The translations under genes and the position numbers were made by a program. Shown piece after piece: positions 50,041 to 59,019 of a DNA stretch of 64,000 bases. The stretch is from Luteococcus peritonei (GTDB lineage Bacteria; Actinomycetota; Actinomycetes; Propionibacteriales; Propionibacteriaceae): positions 186,001 to 250,000 of the forward strand of contig NZ_BAAAIX010000026.1 of NCBI RefSeq assembly GCF_039526385.1, in the 5' to 3' direction. How positions within the stretch are numbered: position 1 is the first letter of the stretch; every line of letters starts with the position of its first letter. Under the pieces are notes generated by a model. That model had not been told where the DNA came from. It ran no database searches and saw nothing but the letters and a program-made list of their open reading frames with translations.

Positions 50041-51063
50041 ATGACCACCAAGTTCACCCGCGGCCTGGTCGCCGCCGCCGTCGCCAGCACCATGGCGCTG
50101 GCTCCGGGATTCGTCGGCGGCGCCGAGGCCGCCCCGATGCCCGCGGCCACCATCGTCGCCAAGAGCGGCAGCAAGGGCACCGTCGTCAAGAACATCCAGA
50201 ACGACCTGCGCTACCTGGGCTACTACACCAAGAACGTCGACGGCGACTTCGGCCCCGTCACCGCCTCTGCGGTGAAGTCCTTCCAGAAGGCCTACCGCCT
50301 GCCCGTCACCGGCGTGGTCGACACCACCACCTACCGCACCCTGCGCACCAAGTCCGATGCCAAGCGCACCGCCGACCGCAAGGCCGCCGCCGCCCGCGCA
50401 GCCGCCAAGCAGGCCGCCGCGAAGAAGGCGCAGCAGAGCGCCAACAAGGTCGTCGCCAAGCCCGGCGACAAGAACGCCACCGTGAAGCAGATCCAGGGCC
50501 GTCTCAGCGGTCTGGGCTACCTGCCCGCCAGCTCGATCATCGGCGTCTACGGCCCGCAGACCACCGCCGCCGTCAAGGCCTTCCAGAAGCGCTACGGCCT
50601 GGCCCAGACCGGCGTGGTCAACCTGAGCACCCACAACCTGCTGATCGCCAAGTACAAGGCCCGCCCTGCCAAGCCGCGCCCGGCTGCGGTCGCGCTGGAC
50701 TCCCGCTGCCTGACCGGCCGCACCATCTGCGTGCACAAGCGCACCCAGCGGATGTACTGGGTGGTGAACGGTTCGATCCAGCGCAGCTGGAGCGTGCGCA
50801 CCGGCCGCCCGAGCCTGCCGACCCGCTCGGGCAGCTACAAGATCTACCTGAAGCACCCGAACTGGTACTCGACGCTGTACCACGTCAACATGCCCTACAC
50901 CCAGTTCTTCTCGGGTGGCCAGGCCGTGCACTACTCCGCCGAGTTCGCCCGGATCGGCCATTCCGGCTCGGGCAGCCACGGCTGCGTCAACATGAACTCC
51001 ATGTCCGAGGCGCGCTGGCTCTACAACCGGACCCGTGTCGGTGACAAGGTCGTCGTCTACTGA
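50041..51063 (+). CDS. Secreted L,D-transpeptidase with two peptidoglycan-binding domains
   Basis: A 340-residue exported protein: Sec signal (RGLVAAAVASTMALAPGFVGGAEA), a first PG_binding_1 domain (about 40-105, with KNIQNDLRYLGYYTKNVDGDFGPVT), a Lys/Ala-rich linker, a second PG_binding_1 domain (about 140-205), and a YkuD L,D-transpeptidase domain (about 225-340). The catalytic motif H307-x5-SHGC315-VNM is complete. It should make 3-3 crosslinks or attach proteins to peptidoglycan. GAAGGA precedes the ATG. A perfect dyad lies upstream and a 16-bp terminator follows. Confidence 0.95.
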   Translation: MTTKFTRGLVAAAVASTMALAPGFVGGAEAAPMPAATIVAKSGSKGTVVKNIQNDLRYLGYYTKNVDGDFGPVTASAVKSFQKAYRLPVTGVVDTTTYRTLRTKSDAKRTADRKAAAARAAAKQAAAKKAQQSANKVVAKPGDKNATVKQIQGRLSGLGYLPASSIIGVYGPQTTAAVKAFQKRYGLAQTGVVNLSTHNLLIAKYKARPAKPRPAAVALDSRCLTGRTICVHKRTQRMYWVVNGSIQRSWSVRTGRPSLPTRSGSYKIYLKHPNWYSTLYHVNMPYTQFFSGGQAVHYSAEFARIGHSGSGSHGCVNMNSMSEARWLYNRTRVGDKVVVY

Positions 51064-51085
51064 CCTGTCATCACCCCGGCCACCA

Positions 51086-51120
51086 CGAAGGGCCCCGCTG
51101 CAGGGCAGCGGGGCCCTTCG
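51086..51120. terminator. Bidirectional 16-bp terminator
   Basis: CGAAGGGCCCCGCTGC (51086-51101) and GCAGCGGGGCCCTTCG (51105-51120) pair fully around AGG, between convergent genes. Confidence 0.85.
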
Positions 51121-51190
51121 CATGTTCTCGGGACAGCCCTGTGGTGGCCCTGCTGTGGGACGGGGCCAGGGCCCCGGCCCGGTGAGGGGC

Positions 51191-52129
51191 TCAGAGCCGG
51201 GGGCGCACGTGCAGACCCACCTCGGGATCCACCAGTGCCTCCTGCGAGGCGCTGATGCCGCCGGCCAGCAGGGTGGCCTCCAGCGGCACAGCGCGCTTCA
51301 CCAGGGCCAGGGCGATCGGGCCCAGCTCGTGGTGCCGCTCGGCGGACCCGACGAAGCCGACCTCGCGGCCGTCCAGCTCGACGGGGCTGCCGTGATCGGG
51401 CAGCGACTCCATCGAGCCGTCCAGGTGCAGCTGCACCAGTCGGCGCGGTGGGCGCCCCAGGGTGTGCACCCGGGCGACGGTCTCCTGGCCGCGGTAGCAG
51501 CCCTTGTCCAGGTGGGTTCCCAGCAGCCCGATCTCGTTGGGGATGGTGCGGTGGTCGGTGTCCAGGCCGATCCGCGGGACGCCCTGGGCGATGCGCAGCG
51601 CCTCGTGGGCCCAGGTGCCCACCGGCTCGGCGGCGGACTCGCTGCCACGGGGCAGGAACTGCTCCAGGCCGTCGGCCACCTCGCTGCGGCGCACCGCCAC
51701 CGCCTCGGGATGAGCGGGAACGTCACGGCCGGTCCAGACCACCTCAAGGTCCTGGCGCAGCGTCACCTCGACGCGCATCATGAAACGCATCCGCTCCAGG
51801 AAGGCCACCAGCTCGGCGCCACGGCCGGGCTCGGTCCAGGCCCAGAAGTCCTCCCCCACGGCGACGCCGTGGAGCACGTGCTCCACGTGGCCGGTGGGCG
51901 AGAGCAGCAGGGCGGTGGTGGACTCCTGGTCGGCGAGCCGCTCCAGGTGCTGGCTGGTCAGCGAGTGCAGGTAGGCCAGCCGGTCCGGTCCGCTCACCTG
52001 CAGCACCTGGCGGTTGGACAGGCCGAGCCATCCCCCACCAGAGGTCATGGTGCGCTGCTCGCGCATCGGGTCTCCGTGGTGCCAGGCCAGGCCCTCGTCG
52101 GGCCCGGAGCTGACCAGGACGGCGCTCAC
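51191..52129 (-). CDS. ygfZ: YgfZ/GcvT-domain folate-binding protein
   Basis: A 312-residue protein with the YgfZ signature KGCYRGQETVAR (about 225-236), whose Cys and Arg are essential in E. coli YgfZ, and the GcvT-like N-terminal fold (GWLGLSNRQVLQVSGPDRLAYLHSLTSQ). YgfZ proteins bind tetrahydrofolate and help Fe-S cluster assembly or repair. The GTG 52129 overlaps the nitrobindin-like gene stop (GTGA); the longer frame is a shadow of that gene. Linkage to a heme protein gene is common in actinobacteria. Confidence 0.95.
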   Translation of the reverse strand: MSAVLVSSGPDEGLAWHHGDPMREQRTMTSGGGWLGLSNRQVLQVSGPDRLAYLHSLTSQHLERLADQESTTALLLSPTGHVEHVLHGVAVGEDFWAWTEPGRGAELVAFLERMRFMMRVEVTLRQDLEVVWTGRDVPAHPEAVAVRRSEVADGLEQFLPRGSESAAEPVGTWAHEALRIAQGVPRIGLDTDHRTIPNEIGLLGTHLDKGCYRGQETVARVHTLGRPPRRLVQLHLDGSMESLPDHGSPVELDGREVGFVGSAERHHELGPIALALVKRAVPLEATLLAGGISASQEALVDPEVGLHVRPRL

Positions 52130-52629
52130 GCGACGCGCTGCAGGCGCGCCCACAGGTAGGGCTGCAGCTGGTGGTTGGTGGTGGCCCGGTCGAAGGTCCA
52201 CAACAGGTCGCCCTCCACCTGGCCGTAGAGCCGCTGGCCGCCGGTGTACTCCACGTCGGCGGTGGTGGTACGCATCACGGCGTCGGTGACCAGCTCGATC
52301 TTGGCGCCGTCGATGGTGCCGGCCCAGACCTCGCTCCAGCCCTCGGGGGCGGTGAGCACCACCTCGAGGGTCTTCTTGTCCTCCAGCGGCCGCCAGAAGC
52401 CGGTCTCCATGCTGATCGGCTCGGTGGGGGTGCCTTGGGCGTCCACCTTGTAGGTCTGGCAGATGTAGTGCAGGTAGGGCCCGCCATTGGTCTCGAAGTC
52501 GATCTGCTGGCCGTACTCGAAGTCCCCGTGGCCGGGCCAGGTGCCGTGACCGTTGCCGCGCCAGCGGCCGATCATCCAGGCCAGCGGGAAGAGCTGGGGG
52601 TTCAGGTCTTGCGGGATCTCGAAGGCCAT
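52126..52629 (-). CDS. FABP-like/nitrobindin heme-binding protein (DUF1794)
   Basis: A 167-residue ten-stranded barrel protein. The nitrobindin motif G-x-W-x-G-x-G appears as IGRWRGNGHG (about 20-29), with GPYLHYICQT, METGFWRP and a late H followed by LQPYLWARLQR where the heme-binding His lies in the family. Nitrobindins bind ferric heme and handle NO or peroxynitrite. It is translated with the small membrane protein upstream (TGATG overlap) and ygfZ downstream. Confidence 0.9.
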   Translation of the reverse strand: MAFEIPQDLNPQLFPLAWMIGRWRGNGHGTWPGHGDFEYGQQIDFETNGGPYLHYICQTYKVDAQGTPTEPISMETGFWRPLEDKKTLEVVLTAPEGWSEVWAGTIDGAKIELVTDAVMRTTTADVEYTGGQRLYGQVEGDLLWTFDRATTNHQLQPYLWARLQRVA

Positions 52630-52757
52630 CAGGACTCCTTCTGGTTGCGTCGCAGTCGCCATCCGGTGGGCAGCAGCAGGGCGGCCAGGGCTGCCAGGCA
52701 CGCGAGCGCGATCAGGACGCACGCGATCACCAGGACGACGAGGGAGATGTTGGCCAC
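52629..52757 (-). CDS. 42-residue single-pass membrane protein
   Basis: Too short to be listed by many gene finders. From GTG 52757 it encodes one long hydrophobic helix (ISLVVLVIACVLIALACLAA and further Leu/Ala) and a basic end (WRLRRNQKES). TAGACT lies 6 nt before the GTG, the leaderless spacing, and the stop overlaps the nitrobindin-like gene start. It is therefore the probable first gene of a three-gene operon. Function unknown. Confidence 0.7.
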   Translation of the reverse strand: MANISLVVLVIACVLIALACLAALAALLLPTGWRLRRNQKES

Positions 52758-52933
52758 CCGCAGAGTCTAACGACCGCTCCTGGGCATTTCTTCCCGACGC
52801 AGGGCGTCCGGGGCCTCACATGCCGGACATCCCGACGCCACCGCTGGTGAAGCCCGCGGTGACCGACCCCTGCAGCGCCTGTGCCCAGACCAGGCACACC
52901 GGGGTCAGCGCGTCGTGGCATAGGCTCGCCAGC

Positions 52934-53383
52934 ATGCGATGTGTGGTGCAACGGGCGCTGTCGGGCCAGGTGAGCGTCGACGACGAGGTCGTCGGGAGAC
53001 TGCCCTCGCCGGGACTCGTGGTGCTGGTGGGCATCACCCACGACGACGACCTGACGGTGGTGCAGCGCATGGCGGAGAAGCTGTGGGGGCTGCGGATCCT
53101 GGACCAGGAGCGCTCGGCCGGTGAGGTCGGCGCCCCGCTGCTGGTGGTCAGCCAGTTCACCCTCTACGCCAGCGCCCGCAAGGGGCGGCGTCCGTCCTGG
53201 AGCGCCGCCGCGCCCGGCCCCGTGAGCGAGCCGCTGGTCGAGGCCTTCGTCGGGGCGCTGCGCGGCCTGGGAGCGCACGTGGAGACCGGCATCTTCGGCG
53301 CGGACATGCAGGTGTCGCTGGTCAACGACGGCCCGGTCACCCTGGTGCTGGACTCCGCGGAGCTCTTCGCACCCCGCGGCTGA
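52934..53383 (+). CDS. dtd: D-aminoacyl-tRNA deacylase
   Basis: Hydrolyses D-Tyr-tRNA and other D-aminoacyl-tRNAs and glycyl-tRNA-Ala. The 149-residue protein has the family start MRCVVQRALSGQVSV, the active-site SQFTLYA (about 73-79) with GRRPSW, and the cis Gly-Pro motif as NDGPVTLVLD near the end. TAGGCT ends 7 nt before the ATG, so it is leaderless and divergent from the small membrane protein operon. Confidence 0.96.
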   Translation: MRCVVQRALSGQVSVDDEVVGRLPSPGLVVLVGITHDDDLTVVQRMAEKLWGLRILDQERSAGEVGAPLLVVSQFTLYASARKGRRPSWSAAAPGPVSEPLVEAFVGALRGLGAHVETGIFGADMQVSLVNDGPVTLVLDSAELFAPRG

Positions 53384-53396
53384 TCGCGGGAGAGGC

Positions 53397-54044
53397 TCAG
53401 CGCTGGGCGACGAAGCGGTAGCCCACATTGCGCACCGTGCCGATGTGGCCGTCGTACTCGGCTCCCAGCTTGGCGCGCAGCCGCCGGATGTGGACGTCGA
53501 CGGTACGGGTGCCGCCGTAGTAGTCGTAGCCCCAGACCTCGCTCAGCAGGTGCTCACGGGTCAGCACCCGCCCCGGGTGCAGCACCAGGTACTTGAGCAG
53601 CTCGAACTCGGTGTAGGTGAGCTCCAGCGGGTGACCGCCCACGGTCACGGAGTAGGCCTGCTCGTCGATGCTCACCGGGCCGCAGGTGACCACGGCGGAG
53701 GAGCTGCGCTCCGCGGTGAGCAGGCGGATCCGGGCGTCGATCTCGGCCGGCTGGGCGCTGTCCAGGACGAAGTCCGCGGCTCCCCACTCCGGTGCGATCA
53801 GCGGCAGCGAACTGGCCTCCACCAGCAGCATCACCGGCACCGGCTCGTCGGCGGCCTGCAGCCGCAGGCACAGGTCACGGGCCCGGGCGAGTTCTCGGCG
53901 GGCGTCCACCAGCACCAGGTCGGCCTCGATGCCACCGCTCTCGGCCTGCCCCGGGGACAGCGTCTGCAGGACATGGGTGAGCAGGTCGAAGCAGGCCGGC
54001 AGCTCGGGCGTATCCGAAGCCACCACGACGGCCACGCGTGCCAT
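53397..54044 (-). CDS. GlnR-like orphan OmpR-family response regulator
   Basis: A 215-residue regulator. The N-terminal receiver-like domain lacks an obvious set of phosphorylation residues (weak acidic pocket, LVLVDARRE), while the C-terminal winged helix is complete: LELTYTEFELLKYLVLHPGRVLTREHLLSEVWGYDYYGGTRTVDVHIRRLRAKLG. Such kinase-less regulators are GlnR-type in actinobacteria, controlling nitrogen genes as dimers. Its place near mshD and pst matches mycobacterial glnR (Rv0818). GGAGG precedes ATG 54044. I would not exclude another OmpR-type regulator. Confidence 0.85.
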   Translation of the reverse strand: MARVAVVVASDTPELPACFDLLTHVLQTLSPGQAESGGIEADLVLVDARRELARARDLCLRLQAADEPVPVMLLVEASSLPLIAPEWGAADFVLDSAQPAEIDARIRLLTAERSSSAVVTCGPVSIDEQAYSVTVGGHPLELTYTEFELLKYLVLHPGRVLTREHLLSEVWGYDYYGGTRTVDVHIRRLRAKLGAEYDGHIGTVRNVGYRFVAQR

Positions 54045-54259
54045 GCCCACCTCCCTCCGCCGGGCCCGGACGGTGCCCGGCACGATGTTCTCACGGCGGG
54101 GCCGCTGCCGCGCCGACGGGTCGCGGGCCGGACACCTGCCGGCCCCCTGTCCGCGGGCACCGGCCGGGCGGGAGCACCCGGGCCGGCCGTGGGGCCCATC
54201 GGGTTCCGAGGCCCGGGCAGGGCGCTTTCGGCGGTGCCGGTGGTTAGACTCCCAGCATC

Positions 54260-55258
54260 ATGAGCGGCGACTTCCCAGACGACTGGTTCCGCCCGGGTCC
54301 CTCACCGTCGGGTTCCCCGGAGCCGGTCGACGACGCCGCGCACCGGGCCCGCCAGGCGGATCTGGACACCGAACCGGGCCGCTGGACCGACCAGTTCAAG
54401 CCGGTGGACCGCCCGGCCCACAAGGTGCCGGGGGCGCAGCGCGCCCCGCGACAGCAGGCGCCCCGCCCCGCGGCGACGGCCGAGCCCCCGGCCGCGGGAC
54501 CCACGCCCGAGGGCGGTGCCACCGCGGCGCCGCGCCGCTCCCACTCGGTGGGCGTCAGCCCCGCCGCCGACGTGCTCGACGAGCGCCGACCCAGGGGACG
54601 GGGCCGTGGCGTGCTGGCCACCACGGCGCTGCTGGCGCTGATGCTGGGTGCCGGGGTCGTGCTGGGCCAGGTCTGGTCGGAGCGTCGCCACCAGGTCAGC
54701 TCCCCCGACGTGGTCACCACACCCACCCCGGCGGTGGCCTCCACCCCGGCCCGGCTGGTGCCCTGGACCGGTGCGGTGCAGGCCGTGCGTCCCACCTCGG
54801 TGACCGCCTCCTGCACCGCCCCCACGCAGACCGGCGTCGACGGCCAGCCCGTGCCCAGCTCCGCGGAACGGGTGCTGGACGGCAAGCTCGCCACCGGCTG
54901 GCGCTGCGACGGGTCCGGTGTGAGCCAGACGCTCAGCTTCGCCTTCCCCAAGGGCACCACCGTGGTGGGGGTGCGGATGACCAATGGCTACACCAAGACC
55001 GCGGGCGGGATGGATCTCTACCCGCAGTACCGGCGGCTCAGGACGGTCACCTGGAGCTTCCCGAAGCTGGACAATGCCTACTTCCTGCAGAACCTGGCGG
55101 ACAACAATCCCGAGCTGCAGGAGATCCGCATCCCGGCCACCAGCGCCGACGGCGGGATGCAGATGCAGGTGACCACCTCCACCGATCCCGGGGACAGCGG
55201 TGCCACCCGCGACGCCGTGGTGATCACCGAGGTGCACTTCCTCACCCGCAAGGGCTGA
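54260..55258 (+). CDS. Single-pass membrane protein with discoidin-like (NADase-type glycan-binding) domain
   Basis: A 332-residue protein. Residues 1-115 are charged and Pro/Ala-rich, probably cytoplasmic; one membrane helix follows (VLATTALLALMLGAGVVLGQV). The extracellular domain (about 170-332) has the F5/8-like pattern: AERVLDGKLATGWRCDGSG, TVVGVRMTNGYTKT, RRLRTVTWSF, ELQEIRIPATSADG. Homologues are annotated NADase-type glycan-binding domains; the glycan is unknown. TAGACT lies 9 nt before ATG 54260 with an ATC at the exact leaderless position. Confidence 0.8.
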   Translation: MSGDFPDDWFRPGPSPSGSPEPVDDAAHRARQADLDTEPGRWTDQFKPVDRPAHKVPGAQRAPRQQAPRPAATAEPPAAGPTPEGGATAAPRRSHSVGVSPAADVLDERRPRGRGRGVLATTALLALMLGAGVVLGQVWSERRHQVSSPDVVTTPTPAVASTPARLVPWTGAVQAVRPTSVTASCTAPTQTGVDGQPVPSSAERVLDGKLATGWRCDGSGVSQTLSFAFPKGTTVVGVRMTNGYTKTAGGMDLYPQYRRLRTVTWSFPKLDNAYFLQNLADNNPELQEIRIPATSADGGMQMQVTTSTDPGDSGATRDAVVITEVHFLTRKG

Positions 55259-55273
55259 CCGGGCGGCTGCGGC

Positions 55274-55918
55274 TCAGGCCTGCTCGCCGCCCTCGGGCGC
55301 GGGCCGCACCGAGGCGCCGCCCAGCTCCTCGCGACGCAGCACCAGGGTGTCCGCCTCCGGGTCCGGGCTCTCGGAGACCACCTGGGGGCCCCGACGGACC
55401 CGTCGCGGCAGCACCCCGGGCGGACCGGCCGGATCGAGCGGGTGCATGCCTCCGAAGCCGACGGCCAGGATGGTGCACACCGCGCCGGCGGCGAAGAGCC
55501 AGTGGGAGACCTCCTGCGGGGAGGTGTCCCGCACCACCTGGAGCACCGCCACCGGCGCCACCACGGCGCACAGCAGCGCCACCCAGCGGGCCAGCCGCGA
55601 GGGGGCCAGCAGACCGGCCAGCGCCACGTCCTTGCGCCCGGTCCACTCGGCCTGGGCCTGCGACCAGACGGCGTACTGCAGCACCGCCGCCAGGCCGGCG
55701 AGCACACAGGAGATGTTGGCCACCATCGGCCACAGGCCTGAGGTGTCGGCGAAGCGCAGCAGCAGGTGGGAGCCCAGCAGGTGGCAGGCGATGCCGGCCA
55801 CCGCGGCCAGCAGCGCGAGCCGGAGCTGGCGCAGCAGCACCGCGGTCCGCGCCGCCACGGCGGGCTGCTGCAGGGCGTCGAGGCGCACCTCCAGGGCACC
55901 CGCCGGTCGCTCGTCCAT
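55274..55918 (-). CDS. Hypothetical four-helix membrane protein
   Basis: A 214-residue protein with about four hydrophobic helices between residues 33 and 160 (LALLAAVAGIACHLLGSHLL, MVANISCVLAGLAAVLQYAV, WVALLCAVVAPVAVLQVV, WLFAAGAVCTILAVGFGGM) and hydrophilic ends. I do not recognise a family. TAGCCT lies 6 nt before the ATG, so it has its own leaderless promoter, divergent from mshD. It converges on the discoidin-like gene. Confidence 0.7.
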   Translation of the reverse strand: MDERPAGALEVRLDALQQPAVAARTAVLLRQLRLALLAAVAGIACHLLGSHLLLRFADTSGLWPMVANISCVLAGLAAVLQYAVWSQAQAEWTGRKDVALAGLLAPSRLARWVALLCAVVAPVAVLQVVRDTSPQEVSHWLFAAGAVCTILAVGFGGMHPLDPAGPPGVLPRRVRRGPQVVSESPDPEADTLVLRREELGGASVRPAPEGGEQA

Positions 55919-56015
55919 GCCCAGAGGCTATCGCGCGCCACCGACACTCTCCATGCCCGGTCCGCCCGCCCGGAGCGCGTGCGCCATCGCCGGTGATGCT
56001 TGGTAGCTTTGGGTG

Positions 56016-56924
56016 GTGTCCACATGCATTGAACGCACCGGCGCGCTCACGCCGCCCCAGCGCCTGGCCGTCGAGGGCCTCGTCGCCGCCGTCGCCCTGC
56101 ACGACGAGGTGCGTCCGCTGAACGAGCAGGCCATGTTCGCCCTGGCGGGTCGCGGCCACGTGGTGCACTGGCTGGCCTGGAGCGGACGGACGCTGGTGGG
56201 CTATGCCCAGGCCGACCGCGACGAGCACTCGGTGCAGCTGCTGGTCCACCCCGAGCACCGCCGCCAGGGCATCGCCTCCCAGCTCGCCGAGCAGGTGGCG
56301 AAGGTCGAGCGCACCCCCACCTGGTGGGCCTTCGGGCGGCTGCCGGGGGCGGACCAGGTGGCCCGCACCACCGGGGCTGCGCTGGGCCGCGAGCTGCTGG
56401 TGATGGAGCGCGACCTGGTGGCGCTGCCGCCGGTGGCCGAAGCCGCCCCCGAGGGCGTGGTGATCCGCAGCTTCCAGCCGGGAGACCGTGATGCCCTGCT
56501 GGAGGTCAATGCGCTGGCCTTCTCCCACCACCCCGAGCAGGGCGAGATGGGCCCCGAGGACTTCGAGCGGCGCACCCAGGAGGCCTGGTTCGACCCGGCC
56601 GGCCTGCTGGTGGCCGCCGACGACGAGACCGGTGCCTTCCTGGGCTTCCACTGGACCAAGACCGACCACATGGACCCGGCCGAGCCGGCCGAGTTGCTGG
56701 GCGAGGTCTACGTGATCGGGGTCCACCCCGACGCCGCCGGGCGCGGCATCGGGCGCGCCCTGCTCTCCGCCGGCCTGGCCCACCTGGCCGACAAGGGCGT
56801 CCGACGGGTCCGGCTCTACGTGGAGGCCTCGGAACGTCGCGTCGTCACCATGTACCTTTCTGCTGGCTTCGTGGAGATCACCCGCGATGCCAGCTACACC
56901 ACCTCTGCGAAGGACACGCTGTGA
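56016..56924 (+). CDS. mshD: Mycothiol synthase
   Basis: Acetylates Cys-GlcN-Ins with acetyl-CoA to give mycothiol, the actinobacterial thiol buffer. The 302-residue protein has two GNAT domains; the C-terminal active one carries the MshD landmarks NALAFSHHPEQG, EAWFDPAGL, GFHWTK, GEVYVIGVHP, AAGRGIGRALL and VRLYVEAS. The start is GTG 56016, 6 nt behind TAGCTT (leaderless); a GTG at 56013 is the alternative. Its stop overlaps ppk (GTGA), so the two genes are coupled. Confidence 0.95.
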   Translation: MSTCIERTGALTPPQRLAVEGLVAAVALHDEVRPLNEQAMFALAGRGHVVHWLAWSGRTLVGYAQADRDEHSVQLLVHPEHRRQGIASQLAEQVAKVERTPTWWAFGRLPGADQVARTTGAALGRELLVMERDLVALPPVAEAAPEGVVIRSFQPGDRDALLEVNALAFSHHPEQGEMGPEDFERRTQEAWFDPAGLLVAADDETGAFLGFHWTKTDHMDPAEPAELLGEVYVIGVHPDAAGRGIGRALLSAGLAHLADKGVRRVRLYVEASERRVVTMYLSAGFVEITRDASYTTSAKDTL

Positions 56925-59014
56925 GCAACGACGCACGCCCCGACGCCCTGCCCGAGCTGCCCGAGGAGCGCTACTCGGACCGGGAGATGAGCTGGCTGGC
57001 CTTCAACAACCGGGTGCTGGACCTGGCCAAGGACACCCTGCGCATCCCGCTGCTGGAGCGCGCCAAGTTCCTGGCCATCTTCTCCTCCAACCTGGACGAG
57101 TTCTTCATGGTGCGGGTGGCCGGCCTGAAGCGGCGCATCGACGCCGGCGTGGCGGTCAAGACCGTCACCGGCCAGCTCCCGCGCGACCTGCACGACGACA
57201 TCCTCGCCCGTACCCGGGAGCTGGTGACCGAGCAGGCCGCCGTCTTCCAGAACGACGTGCGCCCTGCGCTGGCCGAGAACGGCATCGTGATCCTGCGCTG
57301 GGAGGAGCTGACGGCCACCGAGAAGGACGAGATGCGCACGCTGTTCAGCGAGCGGATCTTCCCGGTGCTGACCCCGCTGGCGGTCGACCCCAGCCATCCC
57401 TTCCCCTACATCAGCGGCCTGTCGATCAACCTGGCGGTGCTGCTGAAGAACCCGCTCACCGGTGCCCGCCAGTTCGCGCGGGTGAAGGTGCCCACCATCC
57501 TGAGCCGCTTCATCTCGCTGGGCGATGGGCGCTTCCTGCCCCTCGAGGAGATCATCGGGCGCCACCTGGACCAGCTCTTCAGCGGCATGCAGGTGCTGGA
57601 GTACACCACCTTCCGCGTCACCCGCAACGAGGACCTTGAGGTGGAGGAGGACGACGCCGAGAACCTGCTCTTCGCGCTGGAGAAGGAGCTGCTGCGCCGC
57701 AAGGTGGGCCGTCCGCCGGTGCGCCTCGAGGTGGCCGACGACATCGACGAGACCATGCTCGAGCTGCTGATGGGCGAGCTGGACGTGCACGAGAAGGAGG
57801 TCTTCAAGCTGCCCGCGCCGCTGGACCTCACCGGCCTGTTCAGCCTGGCCGGTGTGGACCGCGACGACCTCAAGTACCCCAACTTCCTGCCGATCACCCA
57901 TCCCGACCTGGCCGAGGTGGAGACCGCCAAGCCGGCGGACATGTTCGCGGCGCTGAAGAAGCGCGAGGTGCTGCTGCACCACCCCTACGACTCCTTCGCC
58001 ACCAGCGTGCAGCGTTTCGTGGAGCAGGCCGCGGCCGATCCCAAGGTGCTGGCCATCAAGCAGACCCTGTACCGCACCAGCGGCGACTCCCCCATCGTGG
58101 ACGCCCTGATCGAGGCGGCCCTGGCCGGCAAGCAGGTGCTCGCCGTGGTGGAGATCAAGGCCCGCTTCGACGAGCAGAACAACATCGCCTGGGCCCGCAA
58201 GCTGGAGAAGTACGGGGTGCACGTGGTCTACGGCATGGTGGGCCTCAAGACCCACTGCAAGCTCTGCCTGGTGGTGCGCGACGACGGCGACCAGCTGCGT
58301 CGCTATGCCCACATCGGCACGGGGAACTACAACCCCAAGACCGCCCGGCAGTACGAGGACATGGGGCTGCTCACCTCGAACCCGATCGTCACCGACGACG
58401 TGGCCAAGGTCTTCAACCACCTGTCGGGCATGACCCAGGAGACGCACTACCGTCGCCTGCTGGTGGCCCCGCACTCGATCCGCAAGGGCCTGCTGGCCCA
58501 GATCGAGAACGAGATCGCCAACCACCGCCAGGGCCTGCCCGCGGGGGTCAAGATCAAGGTCAACTCGCTGGTGGACGAGAAGGTGATCGACGCCCTCTAC
58601 CGGGCCAGCCAGGCTGGCGTGCCGGTGGACCTGTGGGTGCGCGGCATCTGCACCATCAAGCCGGGCGTGCCCGGGCTGAGCGAGAACATCCGGGTGCGCT
58701 CCGTGCTGGGCCGCTTCCTGGAGCACTCGCGGATCTTCTGGTTCGCCAATGCCGGGCAGCCGACGGTGGGCATCGGCTCGGCCGACCTGATGCACCGCAA
58801 CCTGGACCGCCGTGTCGAGGTGCTGGTGAGCATCACCAACCAGCGCCACATCCGTGAGATCGAGCAGATGTTCGCGACCGCCTTCGACGAGGGCACCGTC
58901 TCCTGGCAGCTGGTGGACACCACCTGGACGCCGCGCACCACCGACGAGTTCGGACAACCGCTGGTGGACCTGCAGGAGTACGAGATCCAGCAGACCTCGC
59001 TGCGTCGCCACTGA
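56921..59014 (+). CDS. ppk1: Polyphosphate kinase (PPK1)
   Basis: Reversibly transfers the gamma-phosphate of ATP to polyphosphate. The 697-residue protein has the N-terminal REMSWLAFNNRVLDLA, the FSSNLDEFFMVRVAGLKR segment, HHPYDSF, and the phospholipase-D-like catalytic parts KQTLYRTS and the autophosphorylated-His loop YAHIGTGNYNPKTAR, then LVDEKVIDALYRAS. Polyphosphate storage is typical of this family of organisms. It follows mshD with overlap and precedes mutT1 by 5 bp and the pst operon, forming a phosphate neighbourhood. Confidence 0.97.
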   Translation: MSNDARPDALPELPEERYSDREMSWLAFNNRVLDLAKDTLRIPLLERAKFLAIFSSNLDEFFMVRVAGLKRRIDAGVAVKTVTGQLPRDLHDDILARTRELVTEQAAVFQNDVRPALAENGIVILRWEELTATEKDEMRTLFSERIFPVLTPLAVDPSHPFPYISGLSINLAVLLKNPLTGARQFARVKVPTILSRFISLGDGRFLPLEEIIGRHLDQLFSGMQVLEYTTFRVTRNEDLEVEEDDAENLLFALEKELLRRKVGRPPVRLEVADDIDETMLELLMGELDVHEKEVFKLPAPLDLTGLFSLAGVDRDDLKYPNFLPITHPDLAEVETAKPADMFAALKKREVLLHHPYDSFATSVQRFVEQAAADPKVLAIKQTLYRTSGDSPIVDALIEAALAGKQVLAVVEIKARFDEQNNIAWARKLEKYGVHVVYGMVGLKTHCKLCLVVRDDGDQLRRYAHIGTGNYNPKTARQYEDMGLLTSNPIVTDDVAKVFNHLSGMTQETHYRRLLVAPHSIRKGLLAQIENEIANHRQGLPAGVKIKVNSLVDEKVIDALYRASQAGVPVDLWVRGICTIKPGVPGLSENIRVRSVLGRFLEHSRIFWFANAGQPTVGIGSADLMHRNLDRRVEVLVSITNQRHIREIEQMFATAFDEGTVSWQLVDTTWTPRTTDEFGQPLVDLQEYEIQQTSLRRH

Positions 59015-59019
59015 CCGCG

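Noticed and set aside
52819..52933. N-terminal extension of Dtd in the same frame
   Set aside because: Dtd proteins start MRxVxQR exactly at 52934, and the TAGGCT box at 52921-52926 sets the leaderless start there.
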